Counted from the first letter of the stretch, positions 1 through 10,245 are shown. The stretch is 64,000 nt of DNA from JAIBJN01 sp963802795 (GCA_963802795.1 CAWDJV010000003.1:1-64000), one strand, 5' to 3'. Notes: a model not told the origin generated them from the sequence alone. A program made the numbers and translations.

Positions 1-24
1 GGTTCCATTGGATCCGCACAAGTA

Positions 25-121
25 CTGCTTCCGGATGTAACACGAAGCGGACGACACGCGACCGACCGACCGCAGCTCCGCGAGTCATAGTCGCTATATG
101 CGCGGGTCTCGAAAGCCGTTA
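25..121 (+). repeat. 97-bp dispersed repeat, copy A, ending in a tRNA-Ser-like anticodon arm
   Basis: This stretch matches 34162-34258 base for base in length, with roughly 85 percent identity by eye, in the same orientation. It starts with the motif GGATGTAACACGAAGC that recurs elsewhere in the window. It ends in a sequence like the anticodon arm of tRNA-Ser(CGA) (GGTCTCGAAAGCCGTTA). No tRNA can be folded here because the 5' half and the T arm are missing. The rest of 1-325 shows no convincing gene. Confidence 0.6.
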
Positions 122-325
122 GAGGTCACGGCCTCTCGAAGCCCACTCTTCAAGCGGGTCTCTCGTCTGCCCAAGATTGACGCGAACACTGCCCGAGGCA
201 GCCCAGCGCGGAAACCCTGGCCGCGGGCGAACCTCTGCTCACCATCCGCACCGGAGCATCTCGGCATCAACTCCCGTTAGCGTTACGCCCCGACAGACGT
301 GAGAGCGCAGGAGAGAGGAGCTCAC

Positions 326-562
326 GTGTCCGCAACCTACGAGCCGATCAGCTTCGAGCAGCACATCAAGCCGCTCTTTCGAGAGCGCGACCGTGAAACG
401 ATGAAATGGGCGTTCGACCTCTGGTCACACGACGAGGTCGCCGGGAACAGCGACGCCATACTCGGGCGCCTCCGCGACGGCACGATGCCCTGCGACGGCG
501 CCTGGCCAGACGAGCAAGTCGCCGTCTTTCAAGGATGGGTCGAGGCGGGAACGCCCGCCTAA
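326..562 (+). CDS. Small conserved hypothetical protein (78 aa)
   Basis: The start is the GTG at 326, chosen because a GAGAGGAG ribosome-binding site lies a few bases upstream; reading would otherwise begin in the non-coding leader. The 78-residue protein begins SATYEPISFEQHIKPLFRER and ends in a motif of the type TMPCDGAWP...VFQGWVEAGTPA. From memory, this resembles small actinobacterial proteins that look like the C-terminal end of haem-binding or c-type cytochrome domains, but no CxxCH is present. It is soluble, with no signal peptide. The next gene, an epoxide hydrolase, follows after 200 bp in the same direction, so co-transcription is possible but unproven. Function unknown. Confidence 0.7.
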   Translation: MSATYEPISFEQHIKPLFRERDRETMKWAFDLWSHDEVAGNSDAILGRLRDGTMPCDGAWPDEQVAVFQGWVEAGTPA

Positions 563-764
563 GCGTGCTCTTCCAGCCGAAGGGCGACGTGGCGAGGTGT
601 TACGGCGTCTACGACAGGCGCGTTTAGAAATATCGCCTGAGAGCTACGGCGATAGTCGTGGCGCTCTACGGAGACTTGTTGCTGAGCCCCACCCGACCAG
701 GGGTAGTCTCAGACCAAGTCCCCGAGGTCATCCGGAACCGCACCTACCAACCACGGAGGTCGCG

Positions 765-1957
765 ATGAGCACCACCGCCCAGACCGGCACGGACATCCGT
801 CCCTTCCACGTCGACACTCCCGAAGAGAAGCTCGCCGAGCTGCGCCGCCGGATCGCCGCGAGGCGCCTGCCCTCCGGGGAGCTGGTCGCAGATCGGTCGC
901 AGGGCGTGCAGTTGGCGACGATTCAGGAGTCGCGCGCTACTGGGAGACCGACTACGACTGGCGCAAGGCCGAGGTGAAGCTCAACGCCTTGCCTCAGTTC
1001 ACGACCGAGATCGACGGCGTGGACATCCACTTCATTCACGTCAAGTCGTCGCACGAGAACGCGCTACCGCTGATCATGACGCACGGCTGGCCCGGCTCCG
1101 TCGTGGAGATGATCGACTCCGTCGGCCCGCTGATGGACCCGACCGCGCACGGCGGCAGCGCCGAGGATGCCTTCCACCTCGTGCTGCCCTCCCTGCCTGG
1201 GTACGGCTTCTCGGGCGAGCCACTCGAGGTCGGCTGGGACCTGGGCCGGACCGCACGGGCCTGGGCCGAGCTCATGCGCCGCCTCGGCTACACCCGCTAC
1301 GTGGCCCAGGGTGGCGACGTGGGCGCCGGCGTCACCGACACGATGGGCCGCCAGGCACCCGAGGGGCTGATCGGCATCCACACGAATCTGCTCGTGCCGG
1401 CGCTGAGCGGCACCATGCCGACGGACACCGACGAGGAACGCGCCGCGGCCGCGCAGATCGCCACCTTCGGGCAGTCAGGAAACGGCTACTACATCGAGAT
1501 GGCCACCCGCCCGCAGACGATCGGCTACGCCCTGCTCGACTCCCCCGTCGCCCTGGCCGCCTGGATGATCGACCACGACACGGACAGCTACTACAAGATC
1601 TCCCATGCCTTCATCGACGGGGAGCCTGCGGGCAATCTCACCCGCGACAACATCGTCGACAACATCACGCTGTACTGGCTGACGGGCACCGGCGCCTCGG
1701 CGGCCCGGTCGTACTGGGAGGCCTACGGGCCGAACGCGCCGGCCGCGGGCCGCCAGCCGCTGCCGCCGCCGCCGATCCCGGTCGGCTTCACCACCTTCCC
1801 CGGCGAGATCTGGCGAACCCCGCGCAGCTGGGTCGAGAAGTCGTACCCCAACGTCGTCTACTTCAACGAGGTCGAGAGGGGCGGCCACTTCGCCGCGTGG
1901 GAAGAGCCTGAGCTCTTCGCCACCGAGGTGCGGGCGGCTTTCAGGTCATTGCGTTGA
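765..1957 (+). pseudogene. Epoxide hydrolase (EHN-type, alpha/beta hydrolase), one-base frameshift
   Basis: The start ATG follows a good GGAGGT site. The first ~55 residues (PFHVDTPEEKLAELRRRIAA) are the N-terminal domain of microsomal-type epoxide hydrolases, which open epoxides to diols. After IQE at about 929 one base is missing; adding one restores LARYWETDYDWRKAE and joins the frame to the long downstream ORF. The alpha/beta hydrolase core shows the HGWPGS oxyanion-hole motif, a GGDVG nucleophile elbow with the catalytic Asp, and a late GGHFAAWEEP motif with the catalytic His. Total reconstructed length is about 397 aa, normal for the family. The rest of the gene is undamaged, so this may be a sequencing deletion. 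Confidence 0.85.
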
Positions 1958-2240
1958 TCGGCGCGTGCGAGAGGCGCGCACGAAAAGGTGCGCGCCTCTC
2001 GCGGCCTGTTGCGGAGCGTCTCTCGCCAACCGCCGCCGCCCGAGTCTGCGCCGCTCACCGGACGCCACCACACGCCGAGAATGACATTGAGTGCGGGAAT
2101 ATCGCTCGAGCGAGCCTGCGCCACGTTGGCGAGATGTCGGCGATTCGCCCCATTCGGATGATGAGCACGTTCTGGCCGCGCCATAAACTTCCAAAGCTCT
2201 CGACCGGGGCGGCGGCCCCGCCCGCGTATTACGAGGCTTG

Positions 2241-3852
2241 ATGAAGACACCCGGCCAAGAGAGCGCGCTCGACCACGTCGTCGTGGTCATGTTCGAGAAC
2301 CGCTCCTTCGACAACCTGTTAGGCCGCTTGTACGAGCCGGGTGAGGTGGCGTCATTTGAAGGCGTCATCGGCAAGGAGCTGTCGAACCCAGTGCCCGAGT
2401 GGGCGGAGTACCAGCCCGACCGTGGGATCGTGCGTTACGGCATCGCCCCGCACATGAACACTCCGAACCCTGACTCCGGCGAGGAGCTGCCGCACGTCAA
2501 CACGCAACTGTTCGGGAACCTCGATGAGGAGAATCGCTTCAAGCTCCAGGCGGAGAAGTCCTTCAACGAGCCGCGCGACGGTCAGCTTCCGACGATGGAC
2601 GGCTTCCTGGCCGACTACATCAGCGTCCTCACGGAAGAGCTCGGGCGCCAGCCAACGGTGGATGAGTACTCGCAGATCATGACCGGCTACACGCCTGAGC
2701 AGATGCCGGTGCTCTCGGGAATCGCCCGTGGGTTTGCGACATTCGACCACTGGTTCTGCGACGTACCGACGTGCACGTATCCGAACCGGTCGTTCTTCCA
2801 CGCGGGGGCGTCATCTGGCTTCGTGGTGAACATGTCGCCGCCGGGTTCGTTCCCACGCACGAACGACGTTGAGACACTGTTTGACCGGCTGGAGGCGGCG
2901 GGCCTCACATGGAGGGTGTACTGCGACCCGCCCTCGCATTACTCGCTGACCGGAATCATCCACGCTCCGCGGATCGCGAGCCGGTTCGCGACCAACTTCT
3001 TCTCGACGCGGCAGTTCTTTGAGGATGCCGAGAACGGGCAGTTGCCGACCTATTCGTTCATCGAGCCGCAGATCATCGGCTGGAACCACAACGACATGCA
3101 CCCGCCGTTCGGCGGCGTCGTGGCCGCGCTCGGCAAAGCAACTCGGCGCCGAGGACGCCGCAAGCCTGCATTTCGATCCGCCGTCCTCGCTGATCGGCGG
3201 CGAGGACCTGCTCGCCCGGATCTACAACGCCGTCCGCAGCTCGTCCTCGTCGACCGGGTCAAACCACCTCAACACGACGCTGCTGGTCACTTTCGACGAG
3301 CACGGCGGAACCTACGACCACGTCCCGCCACCGGGGGCTGTGCCGCCAGACGGCAAGGGCGCGCCCGGCCAGATGGGCTTCACCTTCAACCGCTCCGGCG
3401 TGCGGATCCCGACGCTGGCGATCTCCGCCTGGATCCCCGAGCGAACCGTCGTCAACGACGAGTTTCGCGCCACCTCGATGCTGGCGACCATGCGCGAGCG
3501 CTTCAACCTCGGCGAGCCCTTCAGCGCCCGTGAGGCCAGCGCGCGCAGCTTCGCCGACATCTTCACCCTGACCACGCCGCGAGCGCAGGAGGACTGGCCC
3601 GACGTGGTCGCCCGACCAGTTCCGGTTATGCACGAGTCGGTCGCCCCACTCGACGCTCCGCTTGGGATGCTTGGCAAGTCGCTGCTGTTCGCCGTCCTGT
3701 CCTTCGCCGAGGGTATGGGCAAGCCGGTTCCCGACATCAAACCCGAGGACACGATCACGGGCGCGCAGGCGATCTCGCTCGGCCATGAGCTGCTCGGCGA
3801 CATCTTCCCAGGGCTGCGTGAAGACTCGACGGTTCCTAGGGGCGTGTCCTGA
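2241..3852 (+). pseudogene. Phospholipase C / acid phosphatase family phosphoesterase, frameshifted
   Basis: The N-terminal part (LDHVVVVMFENRSFDNLLG) is the metal-binding start of the phosphoesterase family PF04185, which includes bacterial phospholipase C and AcpA-like acid phosphatases that hydrolyse phosphate esters. TCTYPNRSFFHAG and a WNHNDMHPP motif follow. Near 3140-3150 the frame shifts, and the second half continues in the next frame with LLVTFDEHGGTYDHVPPP, the metal-binding C-terminal motif. The reconstructed protein is about 536 aa. No signal peptide is seen at this start, unlike many secreted members. The region 1958-2240 upstream shows no gene. Confidence 0.85.
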
Positions 3853-3977
3853 CGGGCGTTGCGCAGGAACTCGGCAAGCTCATCTAGGAGACGCCGCGAT
3901 GCCGCTCGGCCGGCAGGGTATCGCGCGCGCGAGTCAGCTCCTTGTCTCTGCCCAGCAGCTCCTCGCGGGCGACTTCC

Positions 3978-4013
3978 TTGTAACACGAGGCCGCCGACGC
4001 TCCCTAACGAAAG
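3978..4013 (+). repeat. Short dispersed repeat (TGTAACACGAggC family)
   Basis: This 36-bp stretch closely matches 17648-17683 (TGTAACACG, then GCCGCC, then ACGCTCCC, then ACGAAAG in the same order). Shorter matches occur at about 34, 16749, 28308 and 34171. It lies between two convergent frameshifted genes, and no ORF of its own is credible. Confidence 0.5.
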
Positions 4014-4067
4014 ATCCCGGGCTAGGCGAAGAAGGCGTTGCCGCGAACGCGTTCCAGTGCGCGCCCG

Positions 4068-6126
4068 CTACCCCGGGTGCCCGATCGGCTGTTCGGCTTC
4101 GCCGGCCGTCGGCGTCCGCTCGGCATGCGCGTCCACCTCGTCCGCCCCGGACTGGAGCTGATGCCGCCAACCGGCGAGGACGCCGTGGACGCTCGCAGCG
4201 CCGATGATCGGCTCGACGGCACCTCGAGCTGCGCCGGGTGGAGGATGAACGGCCGAGTCTGCAGGCCGCCGATGCCTCCGTGGAAGCAGATCAGCTCCTC
4301 GAAGGCGCAGCCCTCCTCGAGCTCGGGGTCGTAGAAGCTGCCGACCATGATGTCGGCGACATGCTGGAAGCCGTCGGTGCGCAGCAGGTGCGGGGTGCGG
4401 TGGGCGAGAACGGCGCGAGCGGGTCCTCTCCCTCGACGCGGCCCTCCGCCAGGTAGTGGACGCCGTCGCCGCCGAGTGCGACCGCCCCGTGCTCGGACGA
4501 GCGGACGAGCAGCCAGCCGACGTGGGGATGTGAACGCAGAGCGCGGGCAGGAACTCCGGGTGCCGCGCGTCGATCTCCTCGAGCGTCAGTCGGCGGTTCT
4601 CCTCCATCAGGTAGACGAGGCCGAGGTTGCCGGAGCCGAGCACGACGACGTCCCGGTCGGAGACGTCGTTCTTGGGCCGCTTCGCCTTCTTCCCGGTGGC
4701 CTCGCTGAAGGCGTTGCCGACCATCGAGCTCTGCTCGTCCCCGCCTGCGATTCCCTCGACGTCGCCCTGTGCGAGCGAGCGCTCGACCAGCTCGTCGAGG
4801 CCGTACCCGTTGCGCTGCTTGAAGGTCGCGCCCTGGGTCTGGCCGTGGTCGGAGAGGACGACGATCTCGTACGGCCGCGGCGCGTAGCGGCAGGCCCGCT
4901 CGATCTGGTCGAAGTGGTCGTCGAGCTTGCGCAGGGCCTCGAGGGTGTCGGGGCGCTCGAGGCCCGAGTGGTGGGCAACCTCGTCGTAGCTCGAGAACGT
5001 CGCGTAGACGGCGGGCCGCCCGCGCATGATGTCAGTGAGTACGCCCGAGACGATCAGGTCGCGCACGAAGACGCAGAGCGCAGCCCTCATCAACGGGTAG
5101 ATGCCGCCCCGGTGGCCGCGTGGCTGCACGTCCCGGCGGATCGCGCGCAGCGCGGCCGTCCACTCGAGGAGGACCTCCCAGCCGAAGAGGACGAGCGTTC
5201 GCGTCGCGTTGTCGCCGTTGGCGAAGAACGCGCGATAGCCGGGATTGGACTTCTTCTCCGCCTCCATGCGGCTGACGGTGAGGATCACGTCCTCGGCCTC
5301 GCCGGAGAGCAGGTTCCCGCGGCTGGCGCCGCCGTCAACCAGCAGGCCGATGCCAGTGGCATGGCGCCTCTCGATCTCCGCGCAGTCCGGAGGAGCGGAG
5401 CACGTCATCAGCGTCGCTGTCTCCTTCTCCACCCAGCGGAAGGCCGAGATGTCCTCGTTGGATCCCAGCAGGATCCCCGCCTGGCTGGCACCCGTCTGCG
5501 AGGAGAGATCGGTCTCCCACTCCGTCAGGCGGTGCGTGTCCTTGGCCAGCCAGCGGGCCATGGTCGGTGCGTTGCCGTCGCGCATCGCGCGGCGCAGCAC
5601 GGGGAGCGCCAGCCCGTCGATCTCGAGGTAGATGATCCCGGGGACGTCGGTGCCGGCGATGATGCCTTGCCGGCGCGCGATCCGTTGTGCGATCCGGATC
5701 GACGACGTGTCGTCCGAGCCGAGGATGACCGCGAGCACGACGCTCACGGCGGCGACCACGAATGCCGCGAGCAGGGCCCAGCCGAAGTTGTCGACGCTGA
5801 GCACCCCGTCGGTCACCTCGGCCGCGATCTGGAGCATGAGAGCGTCCACGATCAAGACCACCAGGAAGCCGAGCACGAGCGTGAGCGGCAACCGCAGCGC
5901 GGCGAGGACTGGCGGGATGACCGCGTTCAACGCCGCGACGATGGCCGCGACGAGGAGCGCGCCCCAGAAGCTCTCGATGTCGACGCCCGGCAGGATCGCC
6001 GCGGCCACCATCAGGGCGAGGCCCGTGGCGAACCACGATACGAGCAGGGGGAACAACCGCAAGCGCGGGACGCTCGGGCTGCCAGGCTGTGGACTGGCCG
6101 TAGGACGGCTCGGGGCCGCTGGTCAT
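4068..6126 (-). pseudogene. Membrane-anchored alkaline-phosphatase-superfamily phosphodiesterase, several frameshifts
   Basis: The N-terminal ~115 residues form four membrane segments like the PF04020 (phage holin 4_2 superfamily) domain. A type I phosphodiesterase/nucleotide pyrophosphatase-like domain follows. The first metal ligand lies in IIYLEIDGLALPVL, the nucleophile is probably the Thr of QTGASQAGILLG, and the distal metal site is VVLSDHGQTQG. The ATG at 6126 overlaps the stop of the upstream gene but is in another frame; a missing base near 6067 would join it. Further shifts are needed near 4515 and 4215, where the C-terminal pieces SFYDPELEEGCAFEELICFH and PIIGAASVHGVLAGW lie in different frames. 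The protein likely faces the outside with its hydrolase domain. Confidence 0.75.
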
Positions 6127-7317
6127 CTAGTTCTCCTTCTCCGTGGGGCGCGGATCCGCCGCGGCCCCGTTTTCGTGGCGGCGATGGAGCACGCCTCGCC
6201 CGGATTCCGAGCGCTCCGCTCGCTTCGCCGCTTTCTTCTCCGCGTGCTCCGCCTTCTGCTCGGCGACCTTGACCTTCGCGTCTGTGTACGACTGCGTGAC
6301 GAGCTGCTTGCCACCCTTCCAGCCGAACACGGAGACAACGAGCACGATCGCGAAGAGCACGTTCCACGCGGTCGTGATCAGCTGCTGCGCGGTCGAATAG
6401 TCGACGGCGGTGCTGTTGGCGACGTCGCAACAGCTGTCGAGCGCGAGCGCGTTCGTCGCCTGCGTGATGCCGACCGCGCCGGGCGTGACCGACACGACGT
6501 TCGCGAGCGAGCCCGAGCCGGTCACCCACATGACCGACTCGAACGTGACCGGGATCGCGAAAGCCGCCAGGAAGATCCCGATCACGGCGAGCTTGCAGAG
6601 CCACGAAAGGAACGCCGGGAGAAACGAGTGCGTGAGGTACTCCTTCGGGTGGGAGAGGATCACTCCGCCCTGCTTTGCCTTGGCCCAGAGCTTCTTCAGC
6701 TGCCGCCAGAAGATGCGGCCGAGGAGCACGATCAAGAAGACGGCGCCCGCCGCGATCAGGATCGACCTCAAAGGGTCCTCGGAGACATTGCCGAGGCTCT
6801 CGCTGAACGAGCCGGGCACGGACAGGAACAGGTAGAGGTAGACGAAGGTGCCGGCGATCGTGAAGAAGATCTTCTGAACGAGGTAGGCGGCGAGCGCACC
6901 CGGAAACGTGCAGGCCGGAATGATGGCCACGAACATGACCAGCGTCGCGAACGTGCCGATGTTCGCGGGCAGGAAGTTGTTCATCGCCACGCCGACTGCG
7001 TACGCGGTCACGATCGGCCAGAACTCGACCTGGCCCGGATACGCCGCGCGGAGGATGCCGTAGTACGACAGCCCGGCGAAGAGCGTCTGGCCCGACTGGA
7101 AGACGAGGCCCGCGACGATGTAGCCGGCCGGGATGTCCTTGATCTGATCCCAGAGATCGGAGAGCCAGCCGACGACGTCGACTCCGAGCAGGTCCAGCAC
7201 GACGACCGCGAGCGCGATGCCAACGAGCCAGCCACCGACCTTGAGCAGGCGCCTCGGCCGGGACGGATCGTTGAACGGCGAAACGGGCGAGGGATGGGCG
7301 GTAGCTGCCTCGCTCAT
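6127..7317 (-). CDS. LPG synthase TM-region / flippase-like integral membrane protein (UPF0104-like)
   Basis: The 396-aa protein has about eight hydrophobic segments and the pattern of the lysylphosphatidylglycerol synthase transmembrane family (PF03706): YAVGVAMNNFLPANIGTFA in the middle and VTPGAVGITQATNA near the end, a conserved PG.G motif. Members act as lipid or isoprenoid-linked flippase-like proteins. No aminoacyl transfer domain is attached. The tail is a charged Ala/Lys/Glu-rich helix (about residues 345-396) predicted to be cytoplasmic. I chose the ATG at 7317 because longer starts add a low-complexity non-conserved stretch. The stop overlaps the ATG of the following phosphodiesterase, so the two are probably one operon acting on envelope lipids. 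Confidence 0.8.
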   Translation of the reverse strand: MSEAATAHPSPVSPFNDPSRPRRLLKVGGWLVGIALAVVVLDLLGVDVVGWLSDLWDQIKDIPAGYIVAGLVFQSGQTLFAGLSYYGILRAAYPGQVEFWPIVTAYAVGVAMNNFLPANIGTFATLVMFVAIIPACTFPGALAAYLVQKIFFTIAGTFVYLYLFLSVPGSFSESLGNVSEDPLRSILIAAGAVFLIVLLGRIFWRQLKKLWAKAKQGGVILSHPKEYLTHSFLPAFLSWLCKLAVIGIFLAAFAIPVTFESVMWVTGSGSLANVVSVTPGAVGITQATNALALDSCCDVANSTAVDYSTAQQLITTAWNVLFAIVLVVSVFGWKGGKQLVTQSYTDAKVKVAEQKAEHAEKKAAKRAERSESGRGVLHRRHENGAAADPRPTEKEN

Positions 7318-7490
7318 GCCCCGATAGTCGCGGCCGGCACCGCCCGAGACATCATCCAATCTGTGTGAATCGCCCTCACGGCGGGAGGGTCCCGCAGCTG
7401 CGCGATTCACCCAGATGGTGCGATGCCTGGTCGCCCTTGACGCGACAGCCTTCCCGGACCAAATCGTTCCGTCAGAAGGGAGCAAGTGCT

Positions 7491-8018
7491 ATGGCTTCGC
7501 AAGACTCGTCGTGGAGTGGGTGGATCGTCTTCGCCGGATTCGTGATCTTGATCGTCGGCGCGATGGACATGCTCCAGGGTTTCGTCGCGATCCTCGAGGA
7601 CAACTACGTCGTGGCCACGGCCAAGGGCCTCGCGATCGTCGACGTGACGACGTGGGGCTGGATGACTCTGGTTTGGGGCGGCCTGCTCATCCTTGCCGGG
7701 CTCGGCTTGCTTGGTGGGGCAGGCTGGGCGCGCTGGCTCGCCATCATCGGCGTGGCCGTCAACGCGGTCCAGCAGATCGCGTTCCTGGCCAACTACCCCC
7801 AGGCGTATCCGCTCTGGAACATCCTGATCGTCACGCTCAACATCCTCGTGCTCTACGCCCTGACGGCACGCTGGCAGGGGTTCAGGGAATCTCGGGTTAA
7901 CCCCGCGGAGCTTGAGCGGATCGAGGAGCGCCGTTGTCCGGACTCCTCGATCCGCGCTCGCCCTGCGGCTGCGCTGAGAAGGCCTAGCGTGGGCGAGCGA
8001 ATCACCTTGTCTGCATGA
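7491..8018 (+). CDS. DUF7144-like four-helix membrane protein, probably with a spurious C-terminal extension
   Basis: The start ATG follows GAAGGGAGC. Residues 1-130 form four membrane helices (WIVFAGFVILIVGAMDMLQG, WMTLVWGGLLILAGLGLL and so on), the pattern of small actinobacterial DUF7144 membrane proteins of about 130 aa. The frame continues for about 40 further residues of Arg-rich, non-conserved sequence. A perfect 13-bp hairpin (7916-7955) sits inside this extension, and another frame stops at 7900. Both suggest the true gene ends near 7900 and one base is missing at about 7885. Function unknown; it is divergent from the LPG-synthase-like operon. Confidence 0.75.
   Translation: MASQDSSWSGWIVFAGFVILIVGAMDMLQGFVAILEDNYVVATAKGLAIVDVTTWGWMTLVWGGLLILAGLGLLGGAGWARWLAIIGVAVNAVQQIAFLANYPQAYPLWNILIVTLNILVLYALTARWQGFRESRVNPAELERIEERRCPDSSIRARPAAALRRPSVGERITLSA
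7916..7955 (+). terminator. 13-bp perfect hairpin
   Basis: GCGGATCGAGGAG at 7916-7928 pairs perfectly with 7943-7955 across a 14-base loop. There is no U tract, as is common in high-GC actinobacteria. It probably terminates the membrane-protein gene upstream. Confidence 0.55.
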
Positions 8019-8104
8019 GGTCGAGCGCGCGAGAATCGGGCACCTTCGTCCGGTGATGAACGGCGCCTACGCGATCAACACGCTCGACTAGCCGATGAGC
8101 AGAC

Positions 8105-8563
8105 CTACGAGGAACCGCTCTCGCGGGCCTCGATACGCTCGAGCCGCGCGTTGATCTGACGGAGCTGCTCGGCGATCGAGGTCTCGGCGTCCGAGTCGGC
8201 CGGCTCGAGGCGCGAGCGCGACACGAACGTGCTCGTGATCGCGGCGGTGATGACGGTCAGGAAGCCGATGCCGACCAGCATGACGAACGAGGCGAGGAGC
8301 CGTCCGGCGTAGGTCGTCGGAACGTTGTCGCCGTACCCGACCGTCGTGGTCGTCTGGACGGCCCACCAGAGCCCGGATCCGATCGTCGGGTAGTTCTCGC
8401 GGTCGAGGACCGTCATCAGGGTCCCGGTGGCGACGGTGATCGCGATCGTCGCGGAGGCGATCACGATGGCGGCCCCCCGCGGCGTCACGGCGCGGGCCAC
8501 CCAACGCTCGAGCCGCCGTTCGAGCCTCGTCTCCTTCGGCGTGTCGGCGGGGTCCTCGTTCAT
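8105..8563 (-). CDS. Two-helix potassium channel (Ion_trans_2)
   Basis: The 152-aa protein has a cytoplasmic N-terminal Arg/Glu stretch, a first membrane helix (AAIVIASATIAITVATGTLM), a pore helix with the canonical K+ selectivity filter TTTTVGYGD, and a second helix (LLASFVMLVGIGFLTVITA). A short coiled-coil tail follows (IAEQLRQINARLERIEA). This is the KcsA-like minimal channel layout and would work as a tetramer. The ATG at 8563 follows GGAGGG. It is the last gene of a leftward run after the YihY protein, 19 bp away, so the two are likely co-transcribed. Confidence 0.9.
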   Translation of the reverse strand: MNEDPADTPKETRLERRLERWVARAVTPRGAAIVIASATIAITVATGTLMTVLDRENYPTIGSGLWWAVQTTTTVGYGDNVPTTYAGRLLASFVMLVGIGFLTVITAAITSTFVSRSRLEPADSDAETSIAEQLRQINARLERIEARESGSS

Positions 8564-8582
8564 CGTTCTCAGCCCTCCGGTT

Positions 8583-9521
8583 TCATGCGGGTGAAGCCCC
8601 CGGCGAGCCCGTCGCCTCGCCCTCGGCCTGCTCGCCCTTCCTGAGGAGCTCCTCGTAGAGCGAGCTGTTGAGCACCGGTGAGCTGACGATGAGAATCCCG
8701 AGGAGGTAGACGAAGAAGATAAGCGTCGTCGCGGCGCCGAGACCACCGTACAGCGACGTCGACTTCGCGAGCTCATCCACGAGGAAGGCGTCGACGAGTC
8801 CGCTAAGGAGTGGGACTCCGATCCCGATGAGGAGTGCGCCGGGCAGCAGCGCCCGCCAGGGAGCGTCCCGGTGCGGAAGGTGAAGTGAAACCCAGAGCCA
8901 CAGCCCGGTGAGCGGGGCGATGGTGATCGCGGCCGCCAGGAGGCCGTGCCACGCGACGTCGGCGAACCACGAGCTGAGCGCGACGGTGATGATGGCCGCA
9001 CACAGCATGCCCGTGAACACAAGTGACCCCACCGGCTTGGGCTTCGGGGGAGGCTCGTCCCAGACGAGCGCATGAACGAGCACGACCGCCTTGGTACCCG
9101 TGAAACCCGTCCAGAAGAGAAGGGGCACTCCGACCGCGAGAAGCCACCACGAGTTGGAGTCAGCGGCACGCGAGGCATCGCCGATCGCGTTGGAGATCGC
9201 CGCCGGGACGCCGCCGCCCTCGACCGCGTCCTCGGTGTCGTTCGCGTTGCTGAGGCCGAGAGCGCCTCCGACGATCAAGCCGAACGGCAGCAGCCATAGG
9301 AAGAGCCGGTACGCGAGCCCCCCGGCGAGAACGCTCGCCGCGACGCGCCGGTTTCGTTCCACCGCCCGGATCGGAACCGCGAGGGCCACGTGTCGTTCAC
9401 TTGCCCCCTTGGCGCTCTCCATCGCGACGCCGAGCTTGGCGCGCGCTCCCTTGCTGCGGCCGGCATCGGGTGCCTGGCCGCCGTCCGCCGAGTCGAGCTT
9501 TCGGTCGTCGGCGTCGCTCAT
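8583..9521 (-). CDS. YihY/BrkB-family inner membrane protein
   Basis: After a charged N-terminal region of about 65 residues, the 312-aa protein has the six-helix YihY/UPF0761 pattern: the early VLAGGLAYRLFLWLLPFGL segment, a central FWTGFTGTKAVVLVHALVW, and a late YGGLGAATTLIFFVYLLG. The family is often mislabelled ribonuclease BN; its members are membrane proteins of unclear, possibly transport, function. The ATG at 9521 follows GAGGGCGAG. A second YihY protein is encoded at 30153-31055, but the two are only distantly alike. Confidence 0.88.
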   Translation of the reverse strand: MSDADDRKLDSADGGQAPDAGRSKGARAKLGVAMESAKGASERHVALAVPIRAVERNRRVAASVLAGGLAYRLFLWLLPFGLIVGGALGLSNANDTEDAVEGGGVPAAISNAIGDASRAADSNSWWLLAVGVPLLFWTGFTGTKAVVLVHALVWDEPPPKPKPVGSLVFTGMLCAAIITVALSSWFADVAWHGLLAAAITIAPLTGLWLWVSLHLPHRDAPWRALLPGALLIGIGVPLLSGLVDAFLVDELAKSTSLYGGLGAATTLIFFVYLLGILIVSSPVLNSSLYEELLRKGEQAEGEATGSPGASPA

Positions 9522-9543
9522 CGTCTCGCCCTCCACGCTCCCG

Positions 9544-9726
9544 TCAGGCTGGGGCCAGGCTTCGATCCTCCACCATGTAGGCAACGAGCAGCGCCAGGGG
9601 GAAGAAGACCAGGCTGAAGAGGAAGTAGAGGAAGAAGCTGTGCCCCTTCCGGGCGGCGACGCGGGCCGGCCAGAACGCGATGGCGATCCAGACGACCACG
9701 AACAGGATGGTCCAGAGCCAGAACAA
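9544..9726 (-). CDS. Small two-helix membrane protein (60 aa)
   Basis: I chose the TTG at 9726 because GAAGGAGG lies at ideal spacing before it. The nearby ATG at 9732 is out of frame. The protein has two hydrophobic segments (LWTILFVVVWIAIAFW and FFLYFLFSLVFFPLALLVAY) separated by a basic loop (PARVAARKGHS). It resembles small phospholipase-D-N-like or 'superinfection immunity'-type membrane peptides only in general shape. It sits between the lipoprotein and the YihY gene on the same strand. Function unknown. Confidence 0.7.
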   Translation of the reverse strand: MFWLWTILFVVVWIAIAFWPARVAARKGHSFFLYFLFSLVFFPLALLVAYMVEDRSLAPA

Positions 9727-9765
9727 GTCATGCCTCCTTCGAAGTGGTGCGTCTCGGCAAGCCGG

Positions 9766-10245
9766 TCACTGACACTCCAGCGCATCAGTCAGCTGCTGCG
9801 CCCCGTCCGCTGCCTCGTCTGCGCGCGCCTGGGCGTCCTCGCCGCTGGAGGTGGAGAGCGACTCCAGGTCGGACGCAAGGTTCTCGGCGGCGGTGGCCGC
9901 GTCTGCGGCCCCGGCGGAGGTGAGAGTTTGCGCGCCGGCCTCGAGAGCCGCCGCAAAGGATGCGAGACGCGCACGCAGGTCTGCGCCGGCCTCTGTCTCG
10001 CCGGCGGAGACTTCCGTCAAGTCCGCCTCGAGATCCGACAGCCCGGAACAGAGCTGCGCCTGAGCCTCCTGGATGTCGATGCCCTCGTCGACCGTGCCGG
10101 TCCCGGAAGCGGCGGTACTCGTCGCCGCCTCGCTCGTTGTGCTGTCCTCGTCATCGGAGGCACAGCCGAGGGCCGGGATCGCGACCATGAGGGCAGCGAC
10201 GACGGCAGCGCCGAAGCGGCGGGCCGCGATGTGATTCGAGCTCAC
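9766..10245 (-). CDS. Predicted lipoprotein, Ala-rich (159 aa)
   Basis: The GTG at 10245 follows AAGGAGG. The N-terminus is a signal peptide ending in a lipobox (IPALGC), so the mature protein would be lipid-anchored at the cell surface. A Thr/Ser-rich linker follows, then an Ala/Glu-rich helical region (about residues 60-155) with repeated heptad-like spacing, probably a coiled coil or helical bundle. The mature part has the lipobox Cys plus two others (QAQLCSG and the terminal ECQ). I cannot assign a family. It follows the CMD-like gene across a strong hairpin. Confidence 0.8.
   Translation of the reverse strand: MSSNHIAARRFGAAVVAALMVAIPALGCASDDEDSTTSEAATSTAASGTGTVDEGIDIQEAQAQLCSGLSDLEADLTEVSAGETEAGADLRARLASFAAALEAGAQTLTSAGAADAATAAENLASDLESLSTSSGEDAQARADEAADGAQQLTDALECQ

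Noticed and set aside
98..280. 60-aa ORF at the left end
   Set aside because: It overlaps the 97-bp repeat and tRNA-Ser-like arm, has no ribosome-binding site, and its composition is Arg/Pro/Ser-rich.
4347..6272. 641-codon plus-strand frame opposite the phosphodiesterase
   Set aside because: Composition is Arg/Asp/Val-rich with no family; the minus strand has clear metal-site motifs and membrane helices.
5632..7368. 578-codon plus-strand frame opposite the LPG-synthase-like gene
   Set aside because: Shadow of a real gene; repetitive charged residues and no start context.
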